64,000 bases of DNA from Mucilaginibacter straminoryzae (GTDB taxonomy: Bacteria > Bacteroidota > Bacteroidia > Sphingobacteriales > Sphingobacteriaceae): contig NZ_JALJEJ010000001.1 in NCBI RefSeq assembly GCF_022953055.1, forward strand, positions 620,001 to 684,000, given 5' to 3'. Shown piece by piece: positions 37,229-45,477 of the stretch. Position numbers and translations under genes: made by a program. The notes beneath the pieces were generated by a model, which saw nothing but the letters and a program-made list of their open reading frames with translations, was not told the DNA's origin and made no database searches. Numbering within the stretch: position 1 is the stretch's first letter; each line of letters opens with the position of its first letter.

Positions 37229-37397
37229 ATATTATCAGTAAGGTTCTATCCTATCGTCTCAATCAATTTTCGATGATCCTTAATAGTAACATAAAAACAA
37301 TCTGTGCAAACACACCGTTTATGGTTACAGCTTTGATTCAAAAGCGTAATTGTTTATAAACATAAAGTTGCTTGTATATTTACCGGCCGGAGAATTG

Positions 37398-38726
37398 ATG
37401 GCAACGCGCCGCAATTCTGCCCTGTCAGGAATTTTTAAATCATCGTCGGTGAATAATTATCGTATTGCTATTATCGGTTTAGGCTATGTGGGGCTGCCGC
37501 TTGCGGTGGAGTTTGCAAAAAAATATCGTGTTACCGGGTTTGATATTGATAACGCACGTATTGCGGGTCTACAGCAATTAGAGGATAAAACACGCGAGGT
37601 GCCGTCGGAAGTGTTAAGTAGCGTACTGGACCGTCAGGGTGATTTCGGTTTGCAGTTTTCTTCAGAACTAGCGTCAATTAAAGATTGTAATATCTACATC
37701 GTTACGGTACCTACGCCCATCAATAAATTTAAAGCGCCTAATTTAGGGCCACTGCTCCGGGCATCAGAAATGATCGGCGAAATATTAAAACCGGGTGATA
37801 TCGTCATTTACGAATCGACGGTATACCCTGGCTGTACAGAGGAAGATTGTGTGCCGGTATTGGAAAAGAAGTCGGGGTTGAAATTCAACCAGGATTTTTT
37901 CTGCGGTTATTCGCCGGAAAGGATCAACCCTGGCGATAAAATAAATACGCTTACTAAAATAAAAAAGGTAACCTCTGGCTCTACCCCTGCCGTGGCTGAT
38001 ACTGTTGATGCGTTATACGCCAGTATTATCACTGCCGGAACCCACCGTGCGCCGAGCATCAAGGTGGCAGAAGCTTCAAAGGCCATTGAAAATGCACAGC
38101 GTGATATAAACATTTCCTTCGTAAATGAGCTTGCCCTGATCTTTGATAAGATAGGCATTGATACTACCGATGTAATAGAAGCTGCGAGTACTAAATGGAA
38201 CTTCCTGAAATATAAACCGGGGCTTGTTGGCGGGCATTGTATCGGTGTCGATCCTTATTACCTGGCCCATAAAGCCGAAGCATTAGGCTATCATCCGCAG
38301 GTGATCTTATCAGGCCGCCGGGTGAATGATACCATGGGCATGTTTGTAGCTAGTAAGGTTGTTAAGCTGATGATCAGTAACGGCGGTTCGGTTAAGGGGG
38401 CCAATGCGCTGATCTTAGGGGTTACGTTTAAAGAGAACTGCCCAGACATCCGTAATTCAAAGGTGATTGATATTTATAACGAGCTAATGCAGTTTGGTTT
38501 GCTGGTAGATGTTTATGACCCATATGCCGACCCGGGTGAGGTAAAAGAAGAATACGGTATAGCGCTAGTTCAACAACTGAATAAGCAGTATGATGCTATC
38601 GTACTGGCGGTTTGTCACCGCGACTTCGTCGATTTGGATTACCAGGCGTTGAAGAAAGATGCAAATGCGGTGATTTTTGATACAAAGTCCTGTCTGGACA
38701 GGGCGTTAGTAAACGGCCGCTTATAA
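37398..38726 (+). CDS. Nucleotide-sugar 6-dehydrogenase (TviB/WbpO type)
   Basis: NAD-dependent enzyme of 442 residues that oxidises a UDP-hexose (most likely UDP-N-acetylglucosamine or UDP-N-acetylgalactosamine) twice to the uronic acid. The Rossmann start is IAIIGLGYVGLPLA; the catalytic loop LVGGHCIGVDPYYL carries Cys281; a C-terminal domain has FKENCPDIRNSK. I take the ATG at 37398, preceded by GGAG five bases before it, rather than a TTG further up. These enzymes normally sit in capsule or O-antigen clusters; none is visible here, so it is an orphan or serves a distant cluster. Confidence 0.9.
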   Translation: MATRRNSALSGIFKSSSVNNYRIAIIGLGYVGLPLAVEFAKKYRVTGFDIDNARIAGLQQLEDKTREVPSEVLSSVLDRQGDFGLQFSSELASIKDCNIYIVTVPTPINKFKAPNLGPLLRASEMIGEILKPGDIVIYESTVYPGCTEEDCVPVLEKKSGLKFNQDFFCGYSPERINPGDKINTLTKIKKVTSGSTPAVADTVDALYASIITAGTHRAPSIKVAEASKAIENAQRDINISFVNELALIFDKIGIDTTDVIEAASTKWNFLKYKPGLVGGHCIGVDPYYLAHKAEALGYHPQVILSGRRVNDTMGMFVASKVVKLMISNGGSVKGANALILGVTFKENCPDIRNSKVIDIYNELMQFGLLVDVYDPYADPGEVKEEYGIALVQQLNKQYDAIVLAVCHRDFVDLDYQALKKDANAVIFDTKSCLDRALVNGRL

Positions 38727-38874
38727 CTTTAAATATCTTCAAACAAAACCTGTGTTTCCTCAGTTAAAAAATCAACTTTGATGATCGGCAGGGCCATGTG
38801 CCAGTTGATTATTAATAGTGCGAAATCCTTTCAATTAAAGGTTAAATTAAAAGGATCCGACGATTTTTTAGTGG

Positions 38875-38882
38875 TATATTTG
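38875..38882 (+). promoter_or_regulatory. Possible -7 element before the PAS kinase
   Basis: TATATTTG matches TAnnTTTG, 17 bases upstream of the ATG. No matching -33 element is seen at the expected distance. Confidence 0.3.
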
Positions 38883-38899
38883 TTGTTTTTCGACACATA

Positions 38900-40873
38900 A
38901 TGTCTGATTATAACCTGTTTTTATCTGATCAACAATTACTGGACGTACTGGCGGTCACTAATCATCCTACCGCTATTCACATCGGCGAAGACGCTTTAAT
39001 CCAGGTAGCAAATGATGCTATGCTCCGAGTTTGGGGCAAAGATAAAAGCGTGATAGGTAAGTCGCTCGGCGATGCCCTTCCCGAATTGAAAGGCCAGCCA
39101 TTTTTAGATATGTTTAAGAAGGTATGGCATGAAGGCATAACCATCTCGGGAACAGATACCGCTGCCGATTTGGTTGTAGACGGTAGATTGCAAACCTTTT
39201 ATTTCGATTTTGAATATCGTGCTATAAAAGATACCAACGGTAAAACATTTGCCATTCTTCATCAGGCTACAGATATTACTGAAAGGATTTTAAGCAAGCA
39301 GCGCGAGCAAAACCTGATTGAGCAGCTTACTGCGACAAATGAAGAGATCTCTAGTAATAATGAGGAATTAGCGGCTATAAATGAAGAGCTTTTCGCGACT
39401 ACCGAAGAATTGACCATTTCTAATGACCGGCTCAGGAGCATGCATGATACCCTCCTGTCAAGCGAAAGCCGTTTCCGTCAATTGGTAGACCAGGCGCCAA
39501 TCGCGATCTGCGTTATCCGTGCCTATGATCTCCGGGTCGAAATCGTTAATGACAATTACGTAAAACTGGTAGGCAAGCACCGTACTGACCTTGAACAAAG
39601 AAACATCTGGGAAGTAGTGCCCGAGGCGGAAGCTGCTTTTGCGCCTGTTATGAACGGCGTAATAGAAACGGGTATACCCTTTGTGGCTAACGAAGCAGAG
39701 GTGGTTTTGGTACGAGATGGCTTGCCGGAAAAAGTTTATCTGAATTTTGTTTACGAACCGCTTAAAGATGCAGATGGTACTGTTAGTGCGGTTTTGGTAG
39801 TTGCAGTTGAAGTAACCGAACTGGTAGCATCGCGGCAGCGGATAGAGGACGCCGAAGAGCGCGTGCGGCTGGCAACCGAGGCTGCAGAGATTGGCACGTT
39901 TGAGCTGAATGTGGCTAATCGGGATCTGATTACCTCATCACGATTTAACAAGATTTTTGGGTACAATACCAGTGTAACGAGCCATATGGTAGACCGTTCC
40001 ATTTATCCCGAAGACCGCGAATTAAGACATGCTGCGCACGAAAAGGCAATGATTTCGGGTTCGCTTTTTTATGAAGCGCGGATCATATTACCTGACGAAA
40101 CTATGCGATGGATGCGTGCTACGGGTAAGGTGTTTTTTGATAGAGCGCATAAGCCAGTACGCATGTTAGGTACCGTACAGGACATCACCGATTTTAAGCA
40201 ACTACAGCAGCAGAAAGACGACTTTATCAGCATTGCCAGCCACGAGCTGAAAACCCCGATCACTAGTTTAAAAGCTTCCCTGCAACTGCTGGATAAAATG
40301 AAGGAAAATCCTTCTAAAGAATTTATGCCGCGATTAATAGCGCAGGCCAGGAAAAGTATCCAGCGGGTAAGTGCTTTGGTAGAAGACCTGCTTAACGTAA
40401 GCCGTTTGCAACAAACCGAGATACAGTTAAATAAAACAGGGTTTGTTTTAGCAGATCTGGTACGCAACTGTTGCGAAACATTACTGTACCACGAGGGGCA
40501 GGCGCTAAAGCTTACCGGCGACCTTGATCTGCTGATCAATGCAGACGAACACCGCATAGAGCAAGTGATCATCAACCTGGTTAATAATGCCATCAAATAT
40601 GCCCCGGGTACCGATCAGCTTTTAATTGATATTACACGCGAACAAGATTTTGTAAAGGTTGCTGTAACTGATAAAGGTCCCGGCGTTCCGGCAGACCGTA
40701 TCGCGCATTTGTTCGACAGGTATTATCGTGTGGAAGGGCAAGGCTACAATTCATCAGGGTTAGGTCTGGGCCTTTATATCAGTTCAGAGATCATCAAACA
40801 TCACGGCGGGCAGATAGGCGTTGAAAGCGAATTGGGTGCAGGCGCTACATTTTATTTTACTTTGCCGCTTTAA
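38900..40873 (+). CDS. Triple-PAS sensor histidine kinase
   Basis: Cytoplasmic kinase of 657 residues with no membrane helix. PAS 1 spans about 15-130, a coiled coil 135-185 (Asn/Glu-rich heptads), PAS 2 190-310 and PAS 3 325-435 (ending MLGTVQDITDFK). HisKA has His448 (IASHELKTP). HATPase follows with N box INLVNNAIKYAP, DKGPGVP and GLGLGLY. It has no receiver, so it needs a separate acceptor; the receivers in the genes that follow are candidates. It begins an array of four signalling genes all on the + strand. Confidence 0.93.
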   Translation: MSDYNLFLSDQQLLDVLAVTNHPTAIHIGEDALIQVANDAMLRVWGKDKSVIGKSLGDALPELKGQPFLDMFKKVWHEGITISGTDTAADLVVDGRLQTFYFDFEYRAIKDTNGKTFAILHQATDITERILSKQREQNLIEQLTATNEEISSNNEELAAINEELFATTEELTISNDRLRSMHDTLLSSESRFRQLVDQAPIAICVIRAYDLRVEIVNDNYVKLVGKHRTDLEQRNIWEVVPEAEAAFAPVMNGVIETGIPFVANEAEVVLVRDGLPEKVYLNFVYEPLKDADGTVSAVLVVAVEVTELVASRQRIEDAEERVRLATEAAEIGTFELNVANRDLITSSRFNKIFGYNTSVTSHMVDRSIYPEDRELRHAAHEKAMISGSLFYEARIILPDETMRWMRATGKVFFDRAHKPVRMLGTVQDITDFKQLQQQKDDFISIASHELKTPITSLKASLQLLDKMKENPSKEFMPRLIAQARKSIQRVSALVEDLLNVSRLQQTEIQLNKTGFVLADLVRNCCETLLYHEGQALKLTGDLDLLINADEHRIEQVIINLVNNAIKYAPGTDQLLIDITREQDFVKVAVTDKGPGVPADRIAHLFDRYYRVEGQGYNSSGLGLGLYISSEIIKHHGGQIGVESELGAGATFYFTLPL

Positions 40874-41027
40874 TAAAGCTTAGCTAATCATAAACTTTTT
40901 ACTCCTCAATCATAGTTTGTTATAACGGGTAAGCAACATTCTCGCTTGTTGCCGGATAGTCTGTTATAACTTTTAGATCGATAATCTCGTATATTGCTGT
41001 TTATTATAAACGCGTCCCGCATAAAAA

Positions 41028-44000
41028 ATGATAAAGCTCAACTTCAGGCAGCAGGTGCTCATCGGCTTCGCCATCTCTATCATACTTGTTTTTGTTGTAG
41101 GTATTTTTTCTTACAATGATATTAACCAATTACAGGAAGATAACAACTGGGTAGACCACAGCTACCAGATGATAGAAACATCAGACCAGTTATTACAGAA
41201 CCTGGTAGATGCAGAAACCGGTACCCGCGGATTTGTAGCCAGCGGAAGCGAGTTGTTTTTACAGCCCTTTGATGCAGCGCTTCCCCAGATTACCCTTAAC
41301 CTGGATAAGCTGAAAAAGCTGATAGCAAATGATGCCGATCAGCAGAAGATCATTGTCAGGCTTGCTGCAGCGGTGCAGGCGCAGGAAGGCATTCTGAGGA
41401 AAAATATCGCTGCGCGGAAAAACTATGGTTTGCAGTATATCCTACAGCAGGATATCTTATCGTCCGGTAAGGTAAATATGGATAACATCCGCTTGCTGGT
41501 GAAGTCCCTGCGCGACAGCGAGTACCGGCTGTTGAATGAGCGCAAAGTCAAAACTGCGCAAAGCACCAGTACTACCATTGTTACTATTGTTTCTGGCAGT
41601 GTAATCTTCCTGGTCATCATATTGTTGCTTTTTGTGTATATCCAGCGCACATTTAATCAGCAGAAAGAAACAGAAGCCGTTATTACCAGTACCAACCAGG
41701 AATTACAGGAGGTGCTGGCAGAGAACGAGCAAAAGAACTGGCTGCTTACGGGCACGGCCAGGCTTAACGACCAGATGCAGGGCCAGCAATCTGAACGCGA
41801 GCTAAGCGACCATGTTTTGCAGGAAATTTGTACTTACAGCAGCGCACGCTCGGGTACGCTTTACCTGTACAACCAGCAGGCAGAGGTACTGGAACTATTT
41901 GCCCAGTATGCTTTCCATGATCTGGATGTACTTAAAAACAAGATCAGGTTGGGCGAAGGCTGGATAGGCCAGGTGGCAAAAAATAGAAAGTCGGCACTAG
42001 TAAAAGCAGAGCTGAATAATAAGCACCTTATACAAACCGGTTCATCTGCACATACTTTGTCGCAGGTTTATATGGTGCCTTTCTTTTATGACAAGGTTTT
42101 AAAAGGTGTGATTGAACTGGCCTTTGAGCAGGAGCCCGCTGATTCTATAAAAAACTATATCGAAAGAGTAAGCAGCGATGTGGGAATTGCCGTAAACACC
42201 GCCCAGGCACGTACCATTATGCAGGACCTGTTTGCCGAAACACAGCAGCAGGCAGAAGAACTGGAAGCGCAGCAGGAGGAAATGCGCGTGACCAATGAGG
42301 AATTGTTGAGCAAGACCGAAATGTTGCAGGCTTCTGAAGAAGAGCTTCGGGTACAGCAGGACGAATTGCGGGCAATTAATGCCGAACTGGAAGAAAAGGC
42401 AAGTTTGCTGGAAGAAAAAAATCAGGCTATTGAGCAAGCCCGTTTAGCGATAGACGAGAAGGTGAAAGAACTGGAAGCATCAGGCAGGTATAAGTCTGAA
42501 TTTTTGGCCAATATGAGCCATGAATTACGTACCCCGCTTAACAGCATTCTGGTACTGGCCCGTATACTGAAAGAAAATAAAGCCGGTAACCTGTCTGAAG
42601 ACCAAACGAAGTATGCGCGGGTAATCTTCAACGCCGGGAATGACCTGTTGACACTGATCAATGATATCCTCGACCTGTCAAAAATCGAGTCAGGTAAGCT
42701 GGAGATGCTGAATGAAAGTGTACGAGTAGCAGAAATTGCCGAGAGTATGGAGTCGCTTTTTGCTGAATTAGCGGCACATAAAAAGATCAGTTTTGTTACC
42801 AACTGGCAGCAGGCGCCGGCATTTATGGTTACCGATAAGGTAAGGGTAGAACAGGTAATTAAAAACTTGCTATCCAACGCCTTTAAGTTTACCAGCGAAG
42901 GCGGTTCCATTGTGCTCGATATCCGTGCAGATGCCACCGGCGATAAAATCAGTTTTAGTGTAAAAGATACCGGTATTGGTATCCCGTACGAAAAACAGAA
43001 GATTATTTTTGAAGCCTTTCAGCAAGCGGATGGTTCTACCAATCGTAAATATGGTGGTACCGGCTTAGGGCTTTCTATTAGCCGCGAACTGGCTGCATTG
43101 TTGGGTGGCCAGCTTTCATTAGTGAGCGAACCAGGCGTCGGCAGCGAGTTTACGCTTACTTTGCCAGTTACCGCTGCTGACGTGGTAGCAGTAAGCCCCC
43201 CTGTAAAAGAACCGGAACCTGTGCGGCCTGTTACCCATAACGCCACGCCGTTACCTAAAATTGTACCTGTAAATACCGAAGCGCGCATCGTAATTGTAGA
43301 AGACGATGTAAATTTTGCAGGGGTATTAAAAACCTATGCCGAGGAGCACGGCTATACCGCAACGCTGGTGCATGATGGTCTTTCGGCCGTAGATATGATC
43401 ATCAGGGAAGAACCCGATGCCGTGATATTAGATATTATGCTGCCCGGTAAGGATGGCTGGCAGATCCTGAAAGAATTGAAACATCACCCGGCTACTGCGC
43501 ATATCCCGGTGCACTTAATGTCCGGAGCAGAAGCTTCCATTAATAAAGTTCAGAACGAAGGAGCGATCAGCTTCCTGAAAAAGCCTATCGATATAGAACA
43601 GCTCGATCATTTATTCGAAGATCTTTTTGGCTATACCGAGGGCGGCAAACAGGTGCTGCTGGTAGAAGATCACCAGGACCAAAGCGAAGCGTTGAAAAAG
43701 CTGTTGGAAGATCAGCAGATCACCGTCGATCAGGCGTTTACCGGCGAAAAGGCTTTCGATCTGTTGCAGAACGGAAACTATCAGTGCGTGATACTGGATC
43801 TTAACCTGCCAGATGTTTCCGGCCTGGATCTGCTGGACCGCATTAAAGCGATAGATCGTTTCCACGAACTCCCGGTGATTATCAACACGGCTATGGAACT
43901 GGATAAAGAACAGGTGAACAGGTTGATGAGCTATACGCATGCGATGGTGATCAAAACTGCAAAATCTGCCGACCGGCTGATTGACGAAGTAAACCTTTTC

Positions 44001-44459
44001 CTGCATAAAGTAAGCGCAGAAGCAACGCAGCCCGGCAATGGCGGGGTTAAAGCTCCGTCGAAAAGTCCCACAAAAACAGATTTACTGAAAGGGAAGAAAG
44101 TGCTGCTGGTAGATGACGACATGCGCAATATTTTTGCTTTGAGCAGTGCGCTGCAATCATATGATCTGGAGGTTGAAATAGCGAATGATGGGGAAGAAGC
44201 ATTGGAAAAGCTGGATAATATTATTGGTGTAGATCTGGTGCTGATGGATATCATGATGCCTAAAATGGATGGTTATGAGGCCATGCGCGAGATCAGGAAG
44301 CAAAGCAGGTTTAAAAAGCTGCCCGTTATTGCTTTAACAGCGAAGGCGATGAAGGATGATAAGGAAAAATGTATAGCGGCGGGTGCTAATGACTACATTA
44401 CCAAGCCGGTAGATGTGGACAGGTTAATTGCCATGATGCAATTGTGGTTAAGTAAGTAG
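41028..44459 (+). CDS. CHASE3-GAF hybrid histidine kinase with three receivers
   Basis: Large 1143-residue membrane kinase. Helix 1 at about 10-29, CHASE3 sensor about 30-175 (LVDAETGTRGF is its signature), helix 2 at about 181-205, GAF about 245-395, a long Glu/Gln-rich coiled coil about 400-480, HisKA with His498 (MSHELRTP), HATPase (VKDTGIGIP, GTGLGLS), then receivers with Asp802 (ILDIMLP), Asp924 (ILDLNLP) and Asp1074 (LMDIMMP). All three receivers keep the phospho-Asp. CheR starts two bases after its stop, so they are co-transcribed and probably translationally linked. Confidence 0.95.
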   Translation: MIKLNFRQQVLIGFAISIILVFVVGIFSYNDINQLQEDNNWVDHSYQMIETSDQLLQNLVDAETGTRGFVASGSELFLQPFDAALPQITLNLDKLKKLIANDADQQKIIVRLAAAVQAQEGILRKNIAARKNYGLQYILQQDILSSGKVNMDNIRLLVKSLRDSEYRLLNERKVKTAQSTSTTIVTIVSGSVIFLVIILLLFVYIQRTFNQQKETEAVITSTNQELQEVLAENEQKNWLLTGTARLNDQMQGQQSERELSDHVLQEICTYSSARSGTLYLYNQQAEVLELFAQYAFHDLDVLKNKIRLGEGWIGQVAKNRKSALVKAELNNKHLIQTGSSAHTLSQVYMVPFFYDKVLKGVIELAFEQEPADSIKNYIERVSSDVGIAVNTAQARTIMQDLFAETQQQAEELEAQQEEMRVTNEELLSKTEMLQASEEELRVQQDELRAINAELEEKASLLEEKNQAIEQARLAIDEKVKELEASGRYKSEFLANMSHELRTPLNSILVLARILKENKAGNLSEDQTKYARVIFNAGNDLLTLINDILDLSKIESGKLEMLNESVRVAEIAESMESLFAELAAHKKISFVTNWQQAPAFMVTDKVRVEQVIKNLLSNAFKFTSEGGSIVLDIRADATGDKISFSVKDTGIGIPYEKQKIIFEAFQQADGSTNRKYGGTGLGLSISRELAALLGGQLSLVSEPGVGSEFTLTLPVTAADVVAVSPPVKEPEPVRPVTHNATPLPKIVPVNTEARIVIVEDDVNFAGVLKTYAEEHGYTATLVHDGLSAVDMIIREEPDAVILDIMLPGKDGWQILKELKHHPATAHIPVHLMSGAEASINKVQNEGAISFLKKPIDIEQLDHLFEDLFGYTEGGKQVLLVEDHQDQSEALKKLLEDQQITVDQAFTGEKAFDLLQNGNYQCVILDLNLPDVSGLDLLDRIKAIDRFHELPVIINTAMELDKEQVNRLMSYTHAMVIKTAKSADRLIDEVNLFLHKVSAEATQPGNGGVKAPSKSPTKTDLLKGKKVLLVDDDMRNIFALSSALQSYDLEVEIANDGEEALEKLDNIIGVDLVLMDIMMPKMDGYEAMREIRKQSRFKKLPVIALTAKAMKDDKEKCIAAGANDYITKPVDVDRLIAMMQLWLSK

Positions 44460-44461
44460 CA

Positions 44462-45292
44462 ATGCCTAATTCGAGATTTGTAGTAACGGCAGAAGAAATG
44501 ACAGAGCTGGTGGCGCTGGTAAACAAGCTCTACGATTTCGATTTCTCGCAATATTCTAAAGCCTCTTTCAAAAGAAGGCTGGTAAGGCTAATGGAATTAA
44601 AGCGCCTTACCTTTTACGATCTGAAACACGAACTGGTTAACTCGCCGGCGTTTTTCCAGGAGTTTTTAGACGAAATTACCGTGAACGTTACCGAAATGTT
44701 CCGTGATCCGGCATTTTACAAATCGCTATTGACGCAGGTATTGCCTTACCTTAATTCGTTTAACAGGGTAAATATCTGGAGTGCGGGGTGCTCTACCGGC
44801 GAAGAGTTATACTCGATCTCTATTTTATTGAAAGAAGCCGGGTTGAAAAATAAAACGCTGCTGTATGGTACGGATATTAACACCTCTGTAATTAAAACGG
44901 CCAAGAAGGGGATATACCAGTTATCTAAAGTTAAAAGCTATGCGGCCAATTACCAGGCAACCGGCCTGCCCGGCTCCATTACCCAGCATTTTACTATGAT
45001 GTATGATGCCGCCATTATACAGGCCGAACTGAAACAGTACACTACTTTTTCTGTTCACAACCTGCTTTCAGATGGGGTATTCAACCAGTTTCACCTCATC
45101 AGTTGCCGTAACGTTTTTATTTATTTTGAGCCGGCTTTGCAGGAAAAAATACTGGGACTGTTTTACGAAAGCCTGGTGCCTTTTGGTTTTTTGTGTTTAG
45201 GCAGCCGCGAAACTTTGCGGTCTGACTATTTTCGGAAAAAGTTCCGGGTGATTGATCAGCAGCAGAACATTTACCAGAAGATTACACAATAA
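44462..45292 (+). CDS. cheR: CheR-type protein-glutamate methyltransferase
   Basis: SAM-dependent methyltransferase of 276 residues. The N-terminal CheR helical domain covers about 8-70 (TEMFRD at 77-82), followed by a Rossmann SAM site WSAGCSTGEE at 106-115 and CRNVFIYF near 217. In chemotaxis CheR methylates receptor glutamates, but no chemoreceptor, CheA, CheW or CheB is in the window. It follows the CHASE3-GAF kinase by two bases. Methylation of that kinase's long coiled coil or sensor helices is a possible role. Confidence 0.93.
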   Translation: MPNSRFVVTAEEMTELVALVNKLYDFDFSQYSKASFKRRLVRLMELKRLTFYDLKHELVNSPAFFQEFLDEITVNVTEMFRDPAFYKSLLTQVLPYLNSFNRVNIWSAGCSTGEELYSISILLKEAGLKNKTLLYGTDINTSVIKTAKKGIYQLSKVKSYAANYQATGLPGSITQHFTMMYDAAIIQAELKQYTTFSVHNLLSDGVFNQFHLISCRNVFIYFEPALQEKILGLFYESLVPFGFLCLGSRETLRSDYFRKKFRVIDQQQNIYQKITQ

Positions 45293-45326
45293 GGTTTTAT
45301 AATCGGCGGCGATCGCAGAATTATTT

Positions 45327-45334
45327 TATTTTTG
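45327..45334 (+). promoter_or_regulatory. Possible -7 element before the receiver-kinase gene
   Basis: TATTTTTG fits TAnnTTTG, 143 bases upstream of the chosen start at 45478. There is no good -33. If real, it would give the last kinase of the array its own promoter. Confidence 0.25.
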
Positions 45335-45477
45335 AGAAAAAATATTGTTTATAAAAACTATTCATCAGATAATTACGTAAACGAAAACGTAACTTGTAGT
45401 GATCATAGATTTCGTGTTGTTCCTATCAGTACCGGTTGCTTTTTGATACCCCGTCTTATTCAGATCCCTCTTTTAGC

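Noticed and set aside
37350..37397. TTG start for the nucleotide-sugar dehydrogenase
   Set aside because: The ATG at 37398 has a good GGAG ribosome site and the upstream residues match nothing in the family.
45436..45477. TTG start for the receiver-PAS-kinase-receiver gene
   Set aside because: The ATG at 45478 opens directly into the receiver domain, as in the family.
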